A stretch of DNA of 6,171 nucleotides, from contig QBMP01000011.1 of NCBI GenBank assembly GCA_003242115.1, forward strand, positions 1 to 6,171, read 5' to 3'. The notes beneath the pieces are model-generated. The model did no database searches. It was not told the DNA's origin and saw nothing but the letters and a program-made list of their open reading frames with translations. Source of the stretch: Phormidesmis priestleyi (GTDB lineage Bacteria; Cyanobacteriota; Cyanobacteriia; Phormidesmidales; Phormidesmidaceae). Shown here in pieces: positions 1 to 5,275 of the stretch. A program made the translations under genes and the position numbers. Position 1 is the first letter of the stretch. Each line of letters opens with the position of its first letter.

Positions 1-4
1 AGTC

Positions 5-220
5 ATGACCGCCCAAACTGAAGACACTCAAAAGCTCTCTGCCGTCGTCCGCAGCGCCCAAACCATCGTCGCGCTAGACACCGCTAGCTATCCAGCGATC
101 AAAGAAGCCCTCCTCGCCGCCCGCAACGACATCATCCGCCCCCCCGAAATCATTCGCTGCGAAAACTACATCGGCGAAAACTCCATCGGTCGCCTTAAGC
201 GCGAATTGGGACTGGACTAA
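5..220 (+). CDS. Small hypothetical protein (71 aa, possibly 5'-truncated by the window)
   Basis: Open frame of 71 codons ending in TAA. I do not recognise the family. The product is soluble-looking, with no signal peptide or membrane segment. An Ala/Leu-rich probable helix (about residues 10-40) is followed by the segment IIRPPEIIRCENYIGENS and a basic/acidic end RLKRELGLD. The frame is still open to the left edge (the codon before the ATG is GTC), so the ATG at 5 may be internal and the true start may lie outside the window. Codon use favours C-ending codons (gcc, atc, cgc), as in the clp genes and unlike the AT-richer hicA, so it looks like a resident gene. A strong intrinsic terminator lies about 50 nt downstream, which isolates it from hicAB. 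A complementary-strand frame across the same bases has no recognisable product and was discarded. Confidence 0.6.
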   Translation: MTAQTEDTQKLSAVVRSAQTIVALDTASYPAIKEALLAARNDIIRPPEIIRCENYIGENSIGRLKRELGLD

Positions 221-266
221 ACGACCGAGCAATCTTCCTGTTCGCAAAACACCCTGTATGTCATGA

Positions 267-310
267 CGAAGCGCAGAAGAGTATTTTCTCCTTTGCGCTT
301 TCGCTTTTTT
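267..310 (+). terminator. Rho-independent terminator after the 5-220 gene
   Basis: The arm aagcgca (269-275) pairs with tgcgctt (294-300). Two more pairs (c267-g303, g268-c302) form across a bulged T at 301. The hairpin is followed directly by c and a run of six T (305-310). The loop region can pair weakly further. This is the right position and polarity to end transcription of the small upstream gene and to separate it from the toxin-antitoxin operon. Confidence 0.7.
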
Positions 311-334
311 ATATATTTCTCTTAGCACCACAGC

Positions 335-374
335 GTTACTTAAATGATACTAAATGCAGTATCATTTAAGTAAC
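335..374. promoter_or_regulatory. Perfect 17-bp inverted repeat upstream of hicA (candidate HicB operator)
   Basis: The arms gttacttaaatgatact (335-351) and agtatcatttaagtaac (358-374) are exact reverse complements around a 6-nt centre (aaatgc). The element is AT-rich and no run of T follows it, so a terminator is less likely than an operator. It lies 46 nt before the hicA ATG. HicB antitoxins with a ribbon-helix-helix domain are known to bind inverted repeats over their own promoter. A -35-like ttactt (336-341) and a -10-like tatcat (360-365), 18 nt apart, fall inside the repeat, so repressor and polymerase would compete. The palindrome is seen directly; the operator role is inferred. As RNA it would be a long hairpin ending 4 nt before an aagga Shine-Dalgarno sequence, so a post-transcriptional role is the alternative. 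Confidence 0.6.
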
Positions 375-391
375 AAGCAAGGAATGAAAAA

Positions 392-460
392 ATGAGAATT
401 AAAAAATATTGGTATATAGATGTCGAAATTGACAAAGTTAGTAACTTCGCTGTTGAATGA
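392..460 (+). CDS. Possible 22-aa leader peptide overlapping the hicA start
   Basis: An ATG at 392 has a good Shine-Dalgarno (aagga, 379-383) at 8-nt spacing and opens a 22-codon frame, MRIKKYWYIDVEIDKVSNFAVE. It stops with TGA at 458-460, 40 nt inside hicA in another frame. The hicA ATG at 420 has no purine-rich site of its own, so ribosomes loaded at 392 may be what delivers translation to hicA. The peptide resembles nothing I know. It may be a regulatory leader or chance. A three-codon ATG-AAA-AAA-TGA at 384-395 overlaps its start. Confidence 0.3.
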   Translation: MRIKKYWYIDVEIDKVSNFAVE

Positions 461-680
461 CGCAGCAGACTACCCTTTTACAGATATAGAAAAAGTTTTA
501 ATTGCATTTGGATATCAGGAAGTGCGGGCCAGAGGAAGTCACCACATGTTCCGGCACCCAGACGGTCGTGGAATTCCAGCTATTCCAAAAAAAGGCGGGA
601 AACGAGTCAAGAAAACCTACGTAAAAAGAATTGTTCAGATACTTGAGCTTAAGGAATGGTATGAACAACAAAAAGGATAA
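420..680 (+). CDS. hicA: HicA-family mRNA-interferase toxin (YcfA/HicA)
   Basis: Small basic protein of 86 aa. It carries the HicA signature RGSHHMFRHPDGR at residues 38-50, with the family's conserved catalytic histidine at His41 in GSHH, then a Lys-rich strand (PKKGGKRVKK, 56-65) and a C-terminal helix. HicA toxins fold like a double-stranded RNA-binding domain and cleave mRNA during stress until neutralised by HicB. This one has about 20 extra residues at the N-terminus (MSKLTKLVTSLLNDAADYPF) compared with the shortest HicA proteins. That fits the longer subgroup with a helix before the LLxAFGY-type segment. The ATG at 420 is chosen because an in-frame TAG lies directly before it (417-419). 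The start has no clear Shine-Dalgarno. The gene overlaps hicB by 20 nt, the toxin-first order usual for hicAB. It is visibly AT-richer than the clp genes, as expected for a transferred module. Confident family call from motif and partner; activity not shown. Confidence 0.88.
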   Translation: MSKLTKLVTSLLNDAADYPFTDIEKVLIAFGYQEVRARGSHHMFRHPDGRGIPAIPKKGGKRVKKTYVKRIVQILELKEWYEQQKG

Positions 681-1197
681 CGAAAAAAAACCGTTTGAGT
701 TCTACTTCCAGCTCAATTACCCGATTACGCTCTACCCAGAAGCGGCGGGTGGCTTTACGGCTGAGATTAGAGACTTGCCAGGATGCCTGAGTCAAGGCGA
801 AACTGTTGAAGAAGCTTACGGCATGATTGCAGAAGCTCGTGAGCTATGGTTAGAAGTCGCTTACGAGTACGGTGATCCCATTCCGATGCCTTCTACAGAG
901 ATAGAATACAGCGGTAAAACAATGCTAAGAATGCCTACACATCTCCATCAAAGGCTTGCAGAAAGCGCTAAGCAGGAGAGCACTAGCTTAAATCAATACA
1001 TCGTGGCACTGCTGAGTGAACGGGATGCTCTAAACAGTGTGAAAACGATTAATGACCAGCTATCTGACATTCGGCAAGACATTCAGCAGTTAGCAAAAGG
1101 GAAAGGGAAAGGGAAAGGGAAAGAGCGATCGCCCTATCTGGCGACCAAAGCCTTCAAAGCCACCCCGTCCAAGCCAAGCTCCGAACTGAGCAACTAA
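661..1197 (+). CDS. hicB: HicB-family antitoxin with HicB fold plus ribbon-helix-helix domain
   Basis: 178 aa from the ATG at 661. An aagga Shine-Dalgarno (651-655), 5 nt upstream and inside hicA, supports this start over an upstream TTG at 631 in the same frame. Residues 18-77 form the HicB-type partial RNase-H-like domain (YPITLYPEAAGGFTAEIRDL, then PGCLSQGETVEEAYGMIAEARELWLE), which binds and masks HicA. Residues 84-123 are a ribbon-helix-helix domain: strand GKTMLRM, helix THLHQRLAESA, turn, helix NQYIVALLSE. It should dimerise and repress the operon promoter, probably at the 335-374 palindrome. Residues 124-145 look like a coiled-coil extension. The tail contains K(GK)4 from a (gggaaa)4 microsatellite and a basic Ser/Pro/Lys-rich end, both unusual for HicB. 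A HIP1 site lies in the tail (1125-1132). The 20-nt overlap with hicA implies translational coupling and matched dosage. Confidence 0.88.
   Translation: MNNKKDNEKKPFEFYFQLNYPITLYPEAAGGFTAEIRDLPGCLSQGETVEEAYGMIAEARELWLEVAYEYGDPIPMPSTEIEYSGKTMLRMPTHLHQRLAESAKQESTSLNQYIVALLSERDALNSVKTINDQLSDIRQDIQQLAKGKGKGKGKERSPYLATKAFKATPSKPSSELSN
1099..1122 (+). repeat. Hexanucleotide microsatellite (gggaaa)x4 in hicB
   Basis: Four exact tandem copies of gggaaa, read in frame as Gly-Lys repeats (hicB residues 147-154). Gain or loss of a unit changes the tail by two residues without a frameshift. Slippage would therefore vary the length of a flexible basic linker rather than switch the gene off. Confidence 0.9.
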
Positions 1198-1300
1198 AGA
1201 ATTATGTACTAACCCACTGCTAGCTACAGAGATACGTCATTCTTTTAAACACTCCATATACAGAGCACAATACAAAAGTCAACCATCCATAATTTACGCT

Positions 1301-1705
1301 ATGAGTAACCCACAGACAGCCGAAACTGAACTACTGCCTCAAGCTGAGTCTCAAGCTGAGTACAGTGGCGAAGCGCTGATCAATATGCCCAAAGATCTTC
1401 ATCAAAAGCTTGTAGAAGCCGCTGCCCAAGCGGGCATTGATTTTAATCAATACATTGTGGCGCTGTTGAGTGAGCAAAACACGCTCCAAGCAATTGGCAA
1501 TGTTCAAAATACCCTCAACGAAATTAATCAACAGCTAAGACCTCAAGAGGGTGCTAGAGATAACCTTAGAGAGAGTCTAAGAGAGACAAGAGAATCCTCT
1601 GCTTCACTCAGAGAACTGAGCTATAGAGATCAAAGAGCCAGAGAACGCAGACTCGCTTACGACAATCGGTACGTCGAAGATTGGGAATCTGGCCTGAACG
1701 ACTAG
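1301..1705 (+). CDS. Orphan HicB-like ribbon-helix-helix protein (toxin-less paralogue of the upstream HicB)
   Basis: 134 aa. Residues 20-62 match residues 82-124 of the upstream HicB at 24 of 43 positions, including the unbroken block NQYIVALLSE and the MPxxLHQxL helix. This is the DNA-binding ribbon-helix-helix domain. The N-terminal toxin-binding half of HicB is absent; in its place is a 20-residue Gln/Glu/Ala-rich leader containing a 12-bp tandem duplication (QAES/QAEY). Residues 60-80 may extend a helix. Residues 85-118 are strikingly Arg/Glu/Ser-rich (NLRESLRETRESSASLRELSYRDQRARERR), probably disordered or coiled coil. No hicA-like frame is adjacent. It is probably a DNA-binding regulator born by duplication and domain loss, and might bind the same operator as HicB or mix with it in dimers (inference). 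The ATG at 1301 lacks an obvious Shine-Dalgarno, a weak point in the start call. It converges with the hydrolase gene. Confidence 0.75.
   Translation: MSNPQTAETELLPQAESQAEYSGEALINMPKDLHQKLVEAAAQAGIDFNQYIVALLSEQNTLQAIGNVQNTLNEINQQLRPQEGARDNLRESLRETRESSASLRELSYRDQRARERRLAYDNRYVEDWESGLND
1338..1361 (+). repeat. 12-bp tandem duplication in the orphan RHH gene
   Basis: ctcaagctgagt occurs twice back to back (1338-1349, 1350-1361), exact and in frame (four codons each). It duplicates the QAE motif in the N-terminal leader. An exact copy suggests a recent slippage event. Confidence 0.9.
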
Positions 1706-1756
1706 CTCCACTGAAGATACCTTAAGAAACATCTTGAGTGATCAGATTAAAAACAG

Positions 1757-1789
1757 CCTGTTAGTGCCCTGTTAGTACCCTGTTAGTGC
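1757..1789. repeat. Three 11-bp tandem repeats between convergent genes
   Basis: cctgttagtgc, cctgttagtac and cctgttagtgc follow one another without gaps (1757-1767, 1768-1778, 1779-1789); the middle unit differs by one base. They lie between the stops of the orphan RHH gene and the hydrolase. On the minus strand each unit contains aacag. The copy nearest the hydrolase's downstream side can pair with ctgtt ahead of a T run (complement of 1748-1753), so the array may form a weak terminator for the hydrolase. Short tandemly repeated repetitive sequences are common between cyanobacterial genes. Confidence 0.85.
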
Positions 1790-1795
1790 TAAGGA

Positions 1796-2674
1796 TCAAG
1801 CGCTAGCAGGCTCAAACGTTTTGGTCAAAAATGACTGTGTAATTTCTAAGTAGCTATCGGCATCTTCCAGCATCGGAAAATGCGCCGTGTTAGGCATCAG
1901 GACGTATTCCATGCGATCGCTCATCTCAGCCGCCTCACGCCCTAGCACTGCCGGGGTAATTTTGTCATACTCACCCGAAATCATCAGCGTCGGCACCTTC
2001 AAATTCGCAAAAGCAACCGGCATCACTTCCGTCGCGTGCTTGCTCACAGCAGCCTTTAAAGTCCCCATCGCTGTCGGCCCATCCGCCATCAAAAAGTCGT
2101 TTAGAAAAGCCTTTTTCTCAGCCATCGGGATAGAGCCTTTCAAAAAACGTGACATAAACATCTGTGGAGCCAGTGGAATTTGGCTCAGCCATTTGGGGCG
2201 AAAAGCGACCACATAACCACCAAATAGATAAAACGCCTCAAAGGCCCATTTTTGATAGGGAAAGCTGCCGTTGCAGGTCAAAATAGCTTTTTTCACCCGC
2301 TCCGGATAGCTATCTAAAAAGTACAGCCCTGCGGTGCCGCCCAGAGAGTGCGCGTTCATGTACACCGGCTGCGTTAAATTCAGCGCATCGAGCAAACCGA
2401 GTAAGTCATCAGCAAAGCTTTCGAGTGAGCCCAATGAAGAATCAGCGGCCATAGCTTCAGCCGTAGCGGCTTTTGATCGTCCAAATCCACGCATGTCGTA
2501 CAGCAAACAGTCATAATCGGGCGCGATCGCTCTAGCTGTCGATTCCCAATAGCGAGCAGAACCAGCCCACCCATGCAAAAAAACCATCACTGGCTTGGAA
2601 TAGTCACCGGGATGGTCTTGCGTCGTGATCCATTCGTAATAATGATCAACGCTATTAACGCTAACGTAGGGCAT
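1796..2674 (-). CDS. Alpha/beta-hydrolase fold protein
   Basis: 292 aa, the usual length for a single-domain alpha/beta hydrolase. Visible landmarks in order: oxyanion-loop motif HGWAG (34-38); YDMRGFGRS (59-67) after strand 4; nucleophile elbow NAHSLGG with Ser110; a cap region of about 140-215 rich in aromatics (WAFEAFYLFGGYVVAFRPKW); the acid Asp237 in SGEYDKIT; and the catalytic His265 in PNTAHF. The complete triad suggests an active esterase, lipase, epoxide-hydrolase-like or C-C-hydrolase enzyme; the substrate cannot be told. The elbow is AHSLG rather than GxSxG, a tolerated variant. No signal peptide, so cytoplasmic. AAAGAGG (complement of 2679-2685) 4 nt before the ATG supports the start. 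It lies 55 nt downstream of clpX on the same strand with no terminator seen between, so co-transcription is likely, but a functional link to Clp is not implied. Two HIP1 sites lie inside. Confidence 0.85.
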   Translation of the reverse strand: MPYVSVNSVDHYYEWITTQDHPGDYSKPVMVFLHGWAGSARYWESTARAIAPDYDCLLYDMRGFGRSKAATAEAMAADSSLGSLESFADDLLGLLDALNLTQPVYMNAHSLGGTAGLYFLDSYPERVKKAILTCNGSFPYQKWAFEAFYLFGGYVVAFRPKWLSQIPLAPQMFMSRFLKGSIPMAEKKAFLNDFLMADGPTAMGTLKAAVSKHATEVMPVAFANLKVPTLMISGEYDKITPAVLGREAAEMSDRMEYVLMPNTAHFPMLEDADSYLEITQSFLTKTFEPASA

Positions 2675-2690
2675 TGGGCCTCTTTACTTC

Positions 2691-2708
2691 TATCCAGAAT
2701 ATCCAGAA
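2691..2708. repeat. 9-bp tandem duplication between clpX and the hydrolase gene
   Basis: tatccagaa occurs twice in tandem (2691-2699 and 2700-2708), just upstream of the hydrolase ribosome-binding site on the minus strand. No function is evident. Confidence 0.7.
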
Positions 2709-2729
2709 CCTACCTAAAAAGCAGTTCAA

Positions 2730-4067
2730 TCAGGCCGACTCCGGCTTAGGAAGCGAAGCAGGATGCACTAATAGCTCAGCCGTCGAACGATTCTCTACCA
2801 TTTCCCTGGTCAGTACGCAGCGCTTCACATCCTCGCGTGACGGCAGCTCATACATCACGTCCAGCATAATTTCTTCAATGATGCTGCGCAGCGCCCGAGC
2901 CCCGGTTTTGCGGGTGTAGGCTTCTTTTGCTATGGCCTTAATCGCCTCCGGCTGAAACTCTAGCTCCACATTATCCATCCGCATCAGCTTCTTAAACTGC
3001 TTCACCAATGCGTTCTTCGGCTCCGTCAAAATCGAAACCAGCGTTTTTTCATCCAACGGTTCCACAATCGAAATCGCCGGAATTCGACCAATAAACTCAG
3101 GAATCATCCCAAACTTTACAATGTCATCCGCCACCAAATGCTTCAGGGTTTGAACCACCTTCTTTTCGCTGTTCAGCTCCTTTCCGGGCTGGACAAAGCC
3201 CATCGACTTCTTGCCAATGCGCTGCTCTACAATTTTATCGAGCCCGACAAAAGCGCCGCCGCACACGAACAAAATATTGCTCGTATCGATTTGAATACAG
3301 TCCTGATAAGGATGCTTGCGGCCTCCTTGTGGCGGCACATTCGCAATCGTGCCTTCCAGCATCTTCAGCAGCGCCTGCTGAACCCCTTCTCCCGACACAT
3401 CGCGAGTAATCGAAGGGTTTTCGCTCTTGCGCGCAATCTTATCAATTTCGTCAATATAGATAATCCCGCGCTGCGCCTCGTCAACATCCAAATCAGCCAC
3501 CTGTAGCAGCCGCAGCAAAATATTTTCAACATCTTCACCGACGTAGCCCGCCTCGGTCAGCGTCGTCGCATCGGCTACCGCAAACGGTACTTCCAAAATC
3601 GAGGCCAGCGTCTGAGCCAACAGTGTCTTACCGCAGCCGGTCGGCCCAATCAGCAAAATGTTTGATTTTTGCAGCTCAATGTCGTCTTCGCCATCATCTT
3701 CACTTTCAGCGTTGACAAAGCTCAAGCGCTTGTAGTGGTTGTACACCGCCACCGCCAGCACTTTTTTGGCCTCGTCTTGGCCAATCACATGCTCGTCCAA
3801 GTACGCCTTAATCTCGCGCGGCTTCGGAATTTGACTTAACGAAATTTTAGAGGGAGACTTGCGCCTGCGATCCTGGGTCTGATCGCGGCGCGGCGCGGGC
3901 GCAGCTACAGACGAATTAGAGTCAAACAGCTCCTCGTCTAAAATTTCGTTGCAGAGATCGACGCATTCATCGCACACATACACACCAGGCCCCGCAATTA
4001 GCTTGCGCACCTGCTCTTGCGACTTACCGCAAAAAGAGCACTTTAAGTGGGAGTCGTACTTAGACAT
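2730..4067 (-). CDS. clpX: ATP-dependent Clp protease ATP-binding subunit ClpX
   Basis: 445 aa, full length. ClpX is the hexameric AAA+ unfoldase that recognises substrates and threads them into ClpP in the cytoplasm. N-terminal zinc-binding domain: Cys10, Cys13, Cys32 and Cys35. A basic, Gln/Arg/Ser-rich linker (about 45-80) follows. Then the AAA+ core: Walker A GPTGCGKT (141-148), pore-1 loop GYVGED (174-179), Walker B IIYIDEID with Asp206-Glu207, the pore-entrance RKH loop (250-252), the ClpP-docking loop with MGF (289-291) where many bacteria have IGF/LGF, arginine-finger segment PEFIGRIP (323-330), and sensor-2 GAR (389-391). All key residues are present. An acidic insert ([11 protein letters not shown], 121-131) precedes Walker A. 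The start lies 5 nt after the clpP stop with only a weak ribosome site, implying translational coupling and one mRNA with clpP. Confidence 0.98.
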   Translation of the reverse strand: MSKYDSHLKCSFCGKSQEQVRKLIAGPGVYVCDECVDLCNEILDEELFDSNSSVAAPAPRRDQTQDRRRKSPSKISLSQIPKPREIKAYLDEHVIGQDEAKKVLAVAVYNHYKRLSFVNAESEDDGEDDIELQKSNILLIGPTGCGKTLLAQTLASILEVPFAVADATTLTEAGYVGEDVENILLRLLQVADLDVDEAQRGIIYIDEIDKIARKSENPSITRDVSGEGVQQALLKMLEGTIANVPPQGGRKHPYQDCIQIDTSNILFVCGGAFVGLDKIVEQRIGKKSMGFVQPGKELNSEKKVVQTLKHLVADDIVKFGMIPEFIGRIPAISIVEPLDEKTLVSILTEPKNALVKQFKKLMRMDNVELEFQPEAIKAIAKEAYTRKTGARALRSIIEEIMLDVMYELPSREDVKRCVLTREMVENRSTAELLVHPASLPKPESA

Positions 4068-4072
4068 AACCG

Positions 4073-4759
4073 TTACCCTACCGCAGTCAGCTTAGTGTCA
4101 GCAAGCATCTGCTTGGTCACAACCTGATCGATTAGGCCATATTTTTTGGCTTCCTCAGCAGACATAAAAAAGTCACGCTCAGTATCTGCTTCAATACGTT
4201 CCAAATCTTGCCCCGTATGCTCTGCCAGCATCTCATTTAAGCGCCGCTTCAAATATAGAATTTCACGCGCCTGAATCTCAATATCAGCCGATTGACCCTG
4301 CGCGCCGCCTGAAGGCTGATGAATCATAATCCGCGAACTCGGTAAAGACATGCGCTTGCCTTTAGCTCCGCCTGCGAGCAAAAATGCTCCCATACTCGCC
4401 GCTAGGCCAAAGCAAATGGTCACCACATCCGGGCGAATCTGCTGCATAGTGTCGTAAATGGCCATCCCAGCTGTCACCGACCCCCCCGGCGAATTGATGT
4501 AAAGCTGCACGTCCTTTTCAGGATCTTCAGCATCTAAAAACAGCAGTTGGGCGACAATTGAATCGGCCACATCGTCCATGACCGGAGTGCCTAAGAAAAT
4601 AATTCGCTCACGCAGTAACCGCGAGTAAATGTCAAAGGCGCGATCGCCTCGACCAGACTGCTCTACCACCATCGGCACTACATTCTGAGGAGACAGATGA
4701 AATGCCATAGAGGGCGACACAGGGGCAGATAGACTCATACGATTCAATAATGTATCCAT
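4073..4759 (-). CDS. clpP: ATP-dependent Clp protease proteolytic subunit ClpP (ClpP2-type by context)
   Basis: 228 aa serine peptidase that forms the tetradecameric proteolytic chamber. The catalytic triad is intact: Ser122 in GLAASMGAF, His147 in MIHQPSGG, and Asp196 in [15 protein letters not shown] (88-95) is the substrate-binding strand region, and [13 protein letters not shown] (45-57) is typical of the family. It is therefore an active ClpP, not the inactive ClpR paralogue. Cyanobacteria carry several clpP genes; the copy between tig and clpX in Synechocystis is clpP2, so ClpP2 is the likely orthologue (from synteny). The N-terminus runs about 29 residues before the usual [14 protein letters not shown] start. 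Alternative ATG starts at 4738, 4708 and 4672 (residues 8, 18 and 30) are possible, and none has a good Shine-Dalgarno, so the true start is unsettled. A propeptide is another option. A HIP1 site lies at 4640-4647. Confidence 0.97.
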   Translation of the reverse strand: MDTLLNRMSLSAPVSPSMAFHLSPQNVVPMVVEQSGRGDRAFDIYSRLLRERIIFLGTPVMDDVADSIVAQLLFLDAEDPEKDVQLYINSPGGSVTAGMAIYDTMQQIRPDVVTICFGLAASMGAFLLAGGAKGKRMSLPSSRIMIHQPSGGAQGQSADIEIQAREILYLKRRLNEMLAEHTGQDLERIEADTERDFFMSAEEAKKYGLIDQVVTKQMLADTKLTAVG

Positions 4760-4778
4760 AAAACTGAAGCAGCTACCT

Positions 4779-4808
4779 ATTACACGTGCTTAATGTACCG
4801 CATCTCAA
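4779..4808 (-). promoter_or_regulatory. clpP: Possible clpP promoter
   Basis: On the minus strand, TTGAGA (complement of 4803-4808) and TGTAAT (complement of 4779-4784) are 18 nt apart, about 20 nt before the clpP ATG. This would give a very short leader. The long gap from tig makes a dedicated clpP promoter likely, but this exact site rests on sequence resemblance only. Confidence 0.3.
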
Positions 4809-4819
4809 CCAAAACTAAA

Positions 4820-4844
4820 GTTACAGATGCCATACCACTGTAAC
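4820..4844. promoter_or_regulatory. 25-bp dyad upstream of the possible clpP promoter
   Basis: gttacag (4820-4826) and ctgtaac (4838-4844) are perfect 7-bp inverted arms separated by 11 nt, with centres about two helical turns apart. It ends 12 nt upstream of the -35-like element. This geometry suits a dimeric transcription factor. It does not match the NtcA (GTA-N8-TAC) or CRP consensus. Confidence 0.4.
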
Positions 4845-4888
4845 GAATCACCTCTTTTTCGACATTACCTAACAACCGAACCGCCTAC

Positions 4889-4932
4889 CAAGAATCGGCT
4901 AGTGCTCCGCCTATCCCCGTAGGGTTAGGGGG
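4889..4932 (+). repeat. Direct repeat, left copy
   Basis: Contains caagaatc (4889-4896), a 9-nt segment absent from the other copy (ggctagtgc, 4897-4905), then a block ending cccgtagggttaggggg. Bases 4905-4932 match 5247-5274 at 26 of 28 positions. The differences replace a with c at 4910 and 4915, the latter removing one hairpin pair. Confidence 0.85.
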
Positions 4933-5239
4933 TGGTGAAAGCCAGGGGAGATGAGGAGTATCTTTAAGCAATGATGAAATCGAGCGAAAAGATAGCGACG
5001 AGACGAGCAATCTTGGTATCATTGAAGGACGCATGAAAATGCGAAAACATAGAAGGTAGGAACACCCACGAGCGGCTCAGAGAACGATTCAGATACTGAC
5101 AACTCAAAACGTCCAAATTGAAAAACTGAATATTTCGAGTCTGCCGTGGGGCGCATGGTGGACGCTAAATAAAATGCTTGTTGAGACGGTCTGACGGGGG
5201 CAGTGGCTTCGGCTGCTGGCTAGTTAAGAGTCTGCGAAA

Positions 5240-5275
5240 CAAGAATCTCCGACTATACCCGTAGGGTTAGGGGGA
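5240..5275 (+). repeat. Direct repeat, right copy, with hairpin
   Basis: caagaatc (5240-5247) runs directly into the shared block. Bases 5247-5276 can fold: ctcc with ggag at the base, a small internal loop, cta with tag, and accc with gggt capped by a gta triloop. Subterminal hairpins of this kind are what IS200/IS605 transposases recognise, and they close the omega-RNA scaffold. Confidence 0.8.

Noticed and set aside
74..331. 85-codon minus-strand frame over the first small gene
   Set aside because: No family resemblance, and it runs through the terminator; the plus-strand gene followed by that terminator explains the region better.
335..374. Palindrome as an intrinsic terminator
   Set aside because: AT-rich stem with no T run on either side, and a better terminator already lies at 267-310.
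631..660. TTG at 631 as the hicB start
   Set aside because: The ATG at 661 has aagga 5 nt upstream and gives a normal HicB start; the extra ten residues read as hicA sequence in another frame.
1757..1789. CRISPR array
   Set aside because: Three 11-bp units directly adjoining, with no spacers and no cas genes.
2334..3506. Plus-strand open frames opposite the hydrolase and clpX genes (for example 3138-3506)
   Set aside because: They lie wholly inside well-recognised minus-strand genes, have no recognisable domains, and reflect the codon structure of the opposite strand.
4971..5036. 21-aa frame starting MMKSSEKIATRRAILV in the tig-clpP gap
   Set aside because: Short, with no ribosome site at proper spacing and no family likeness; probably chance inside the decayed element.
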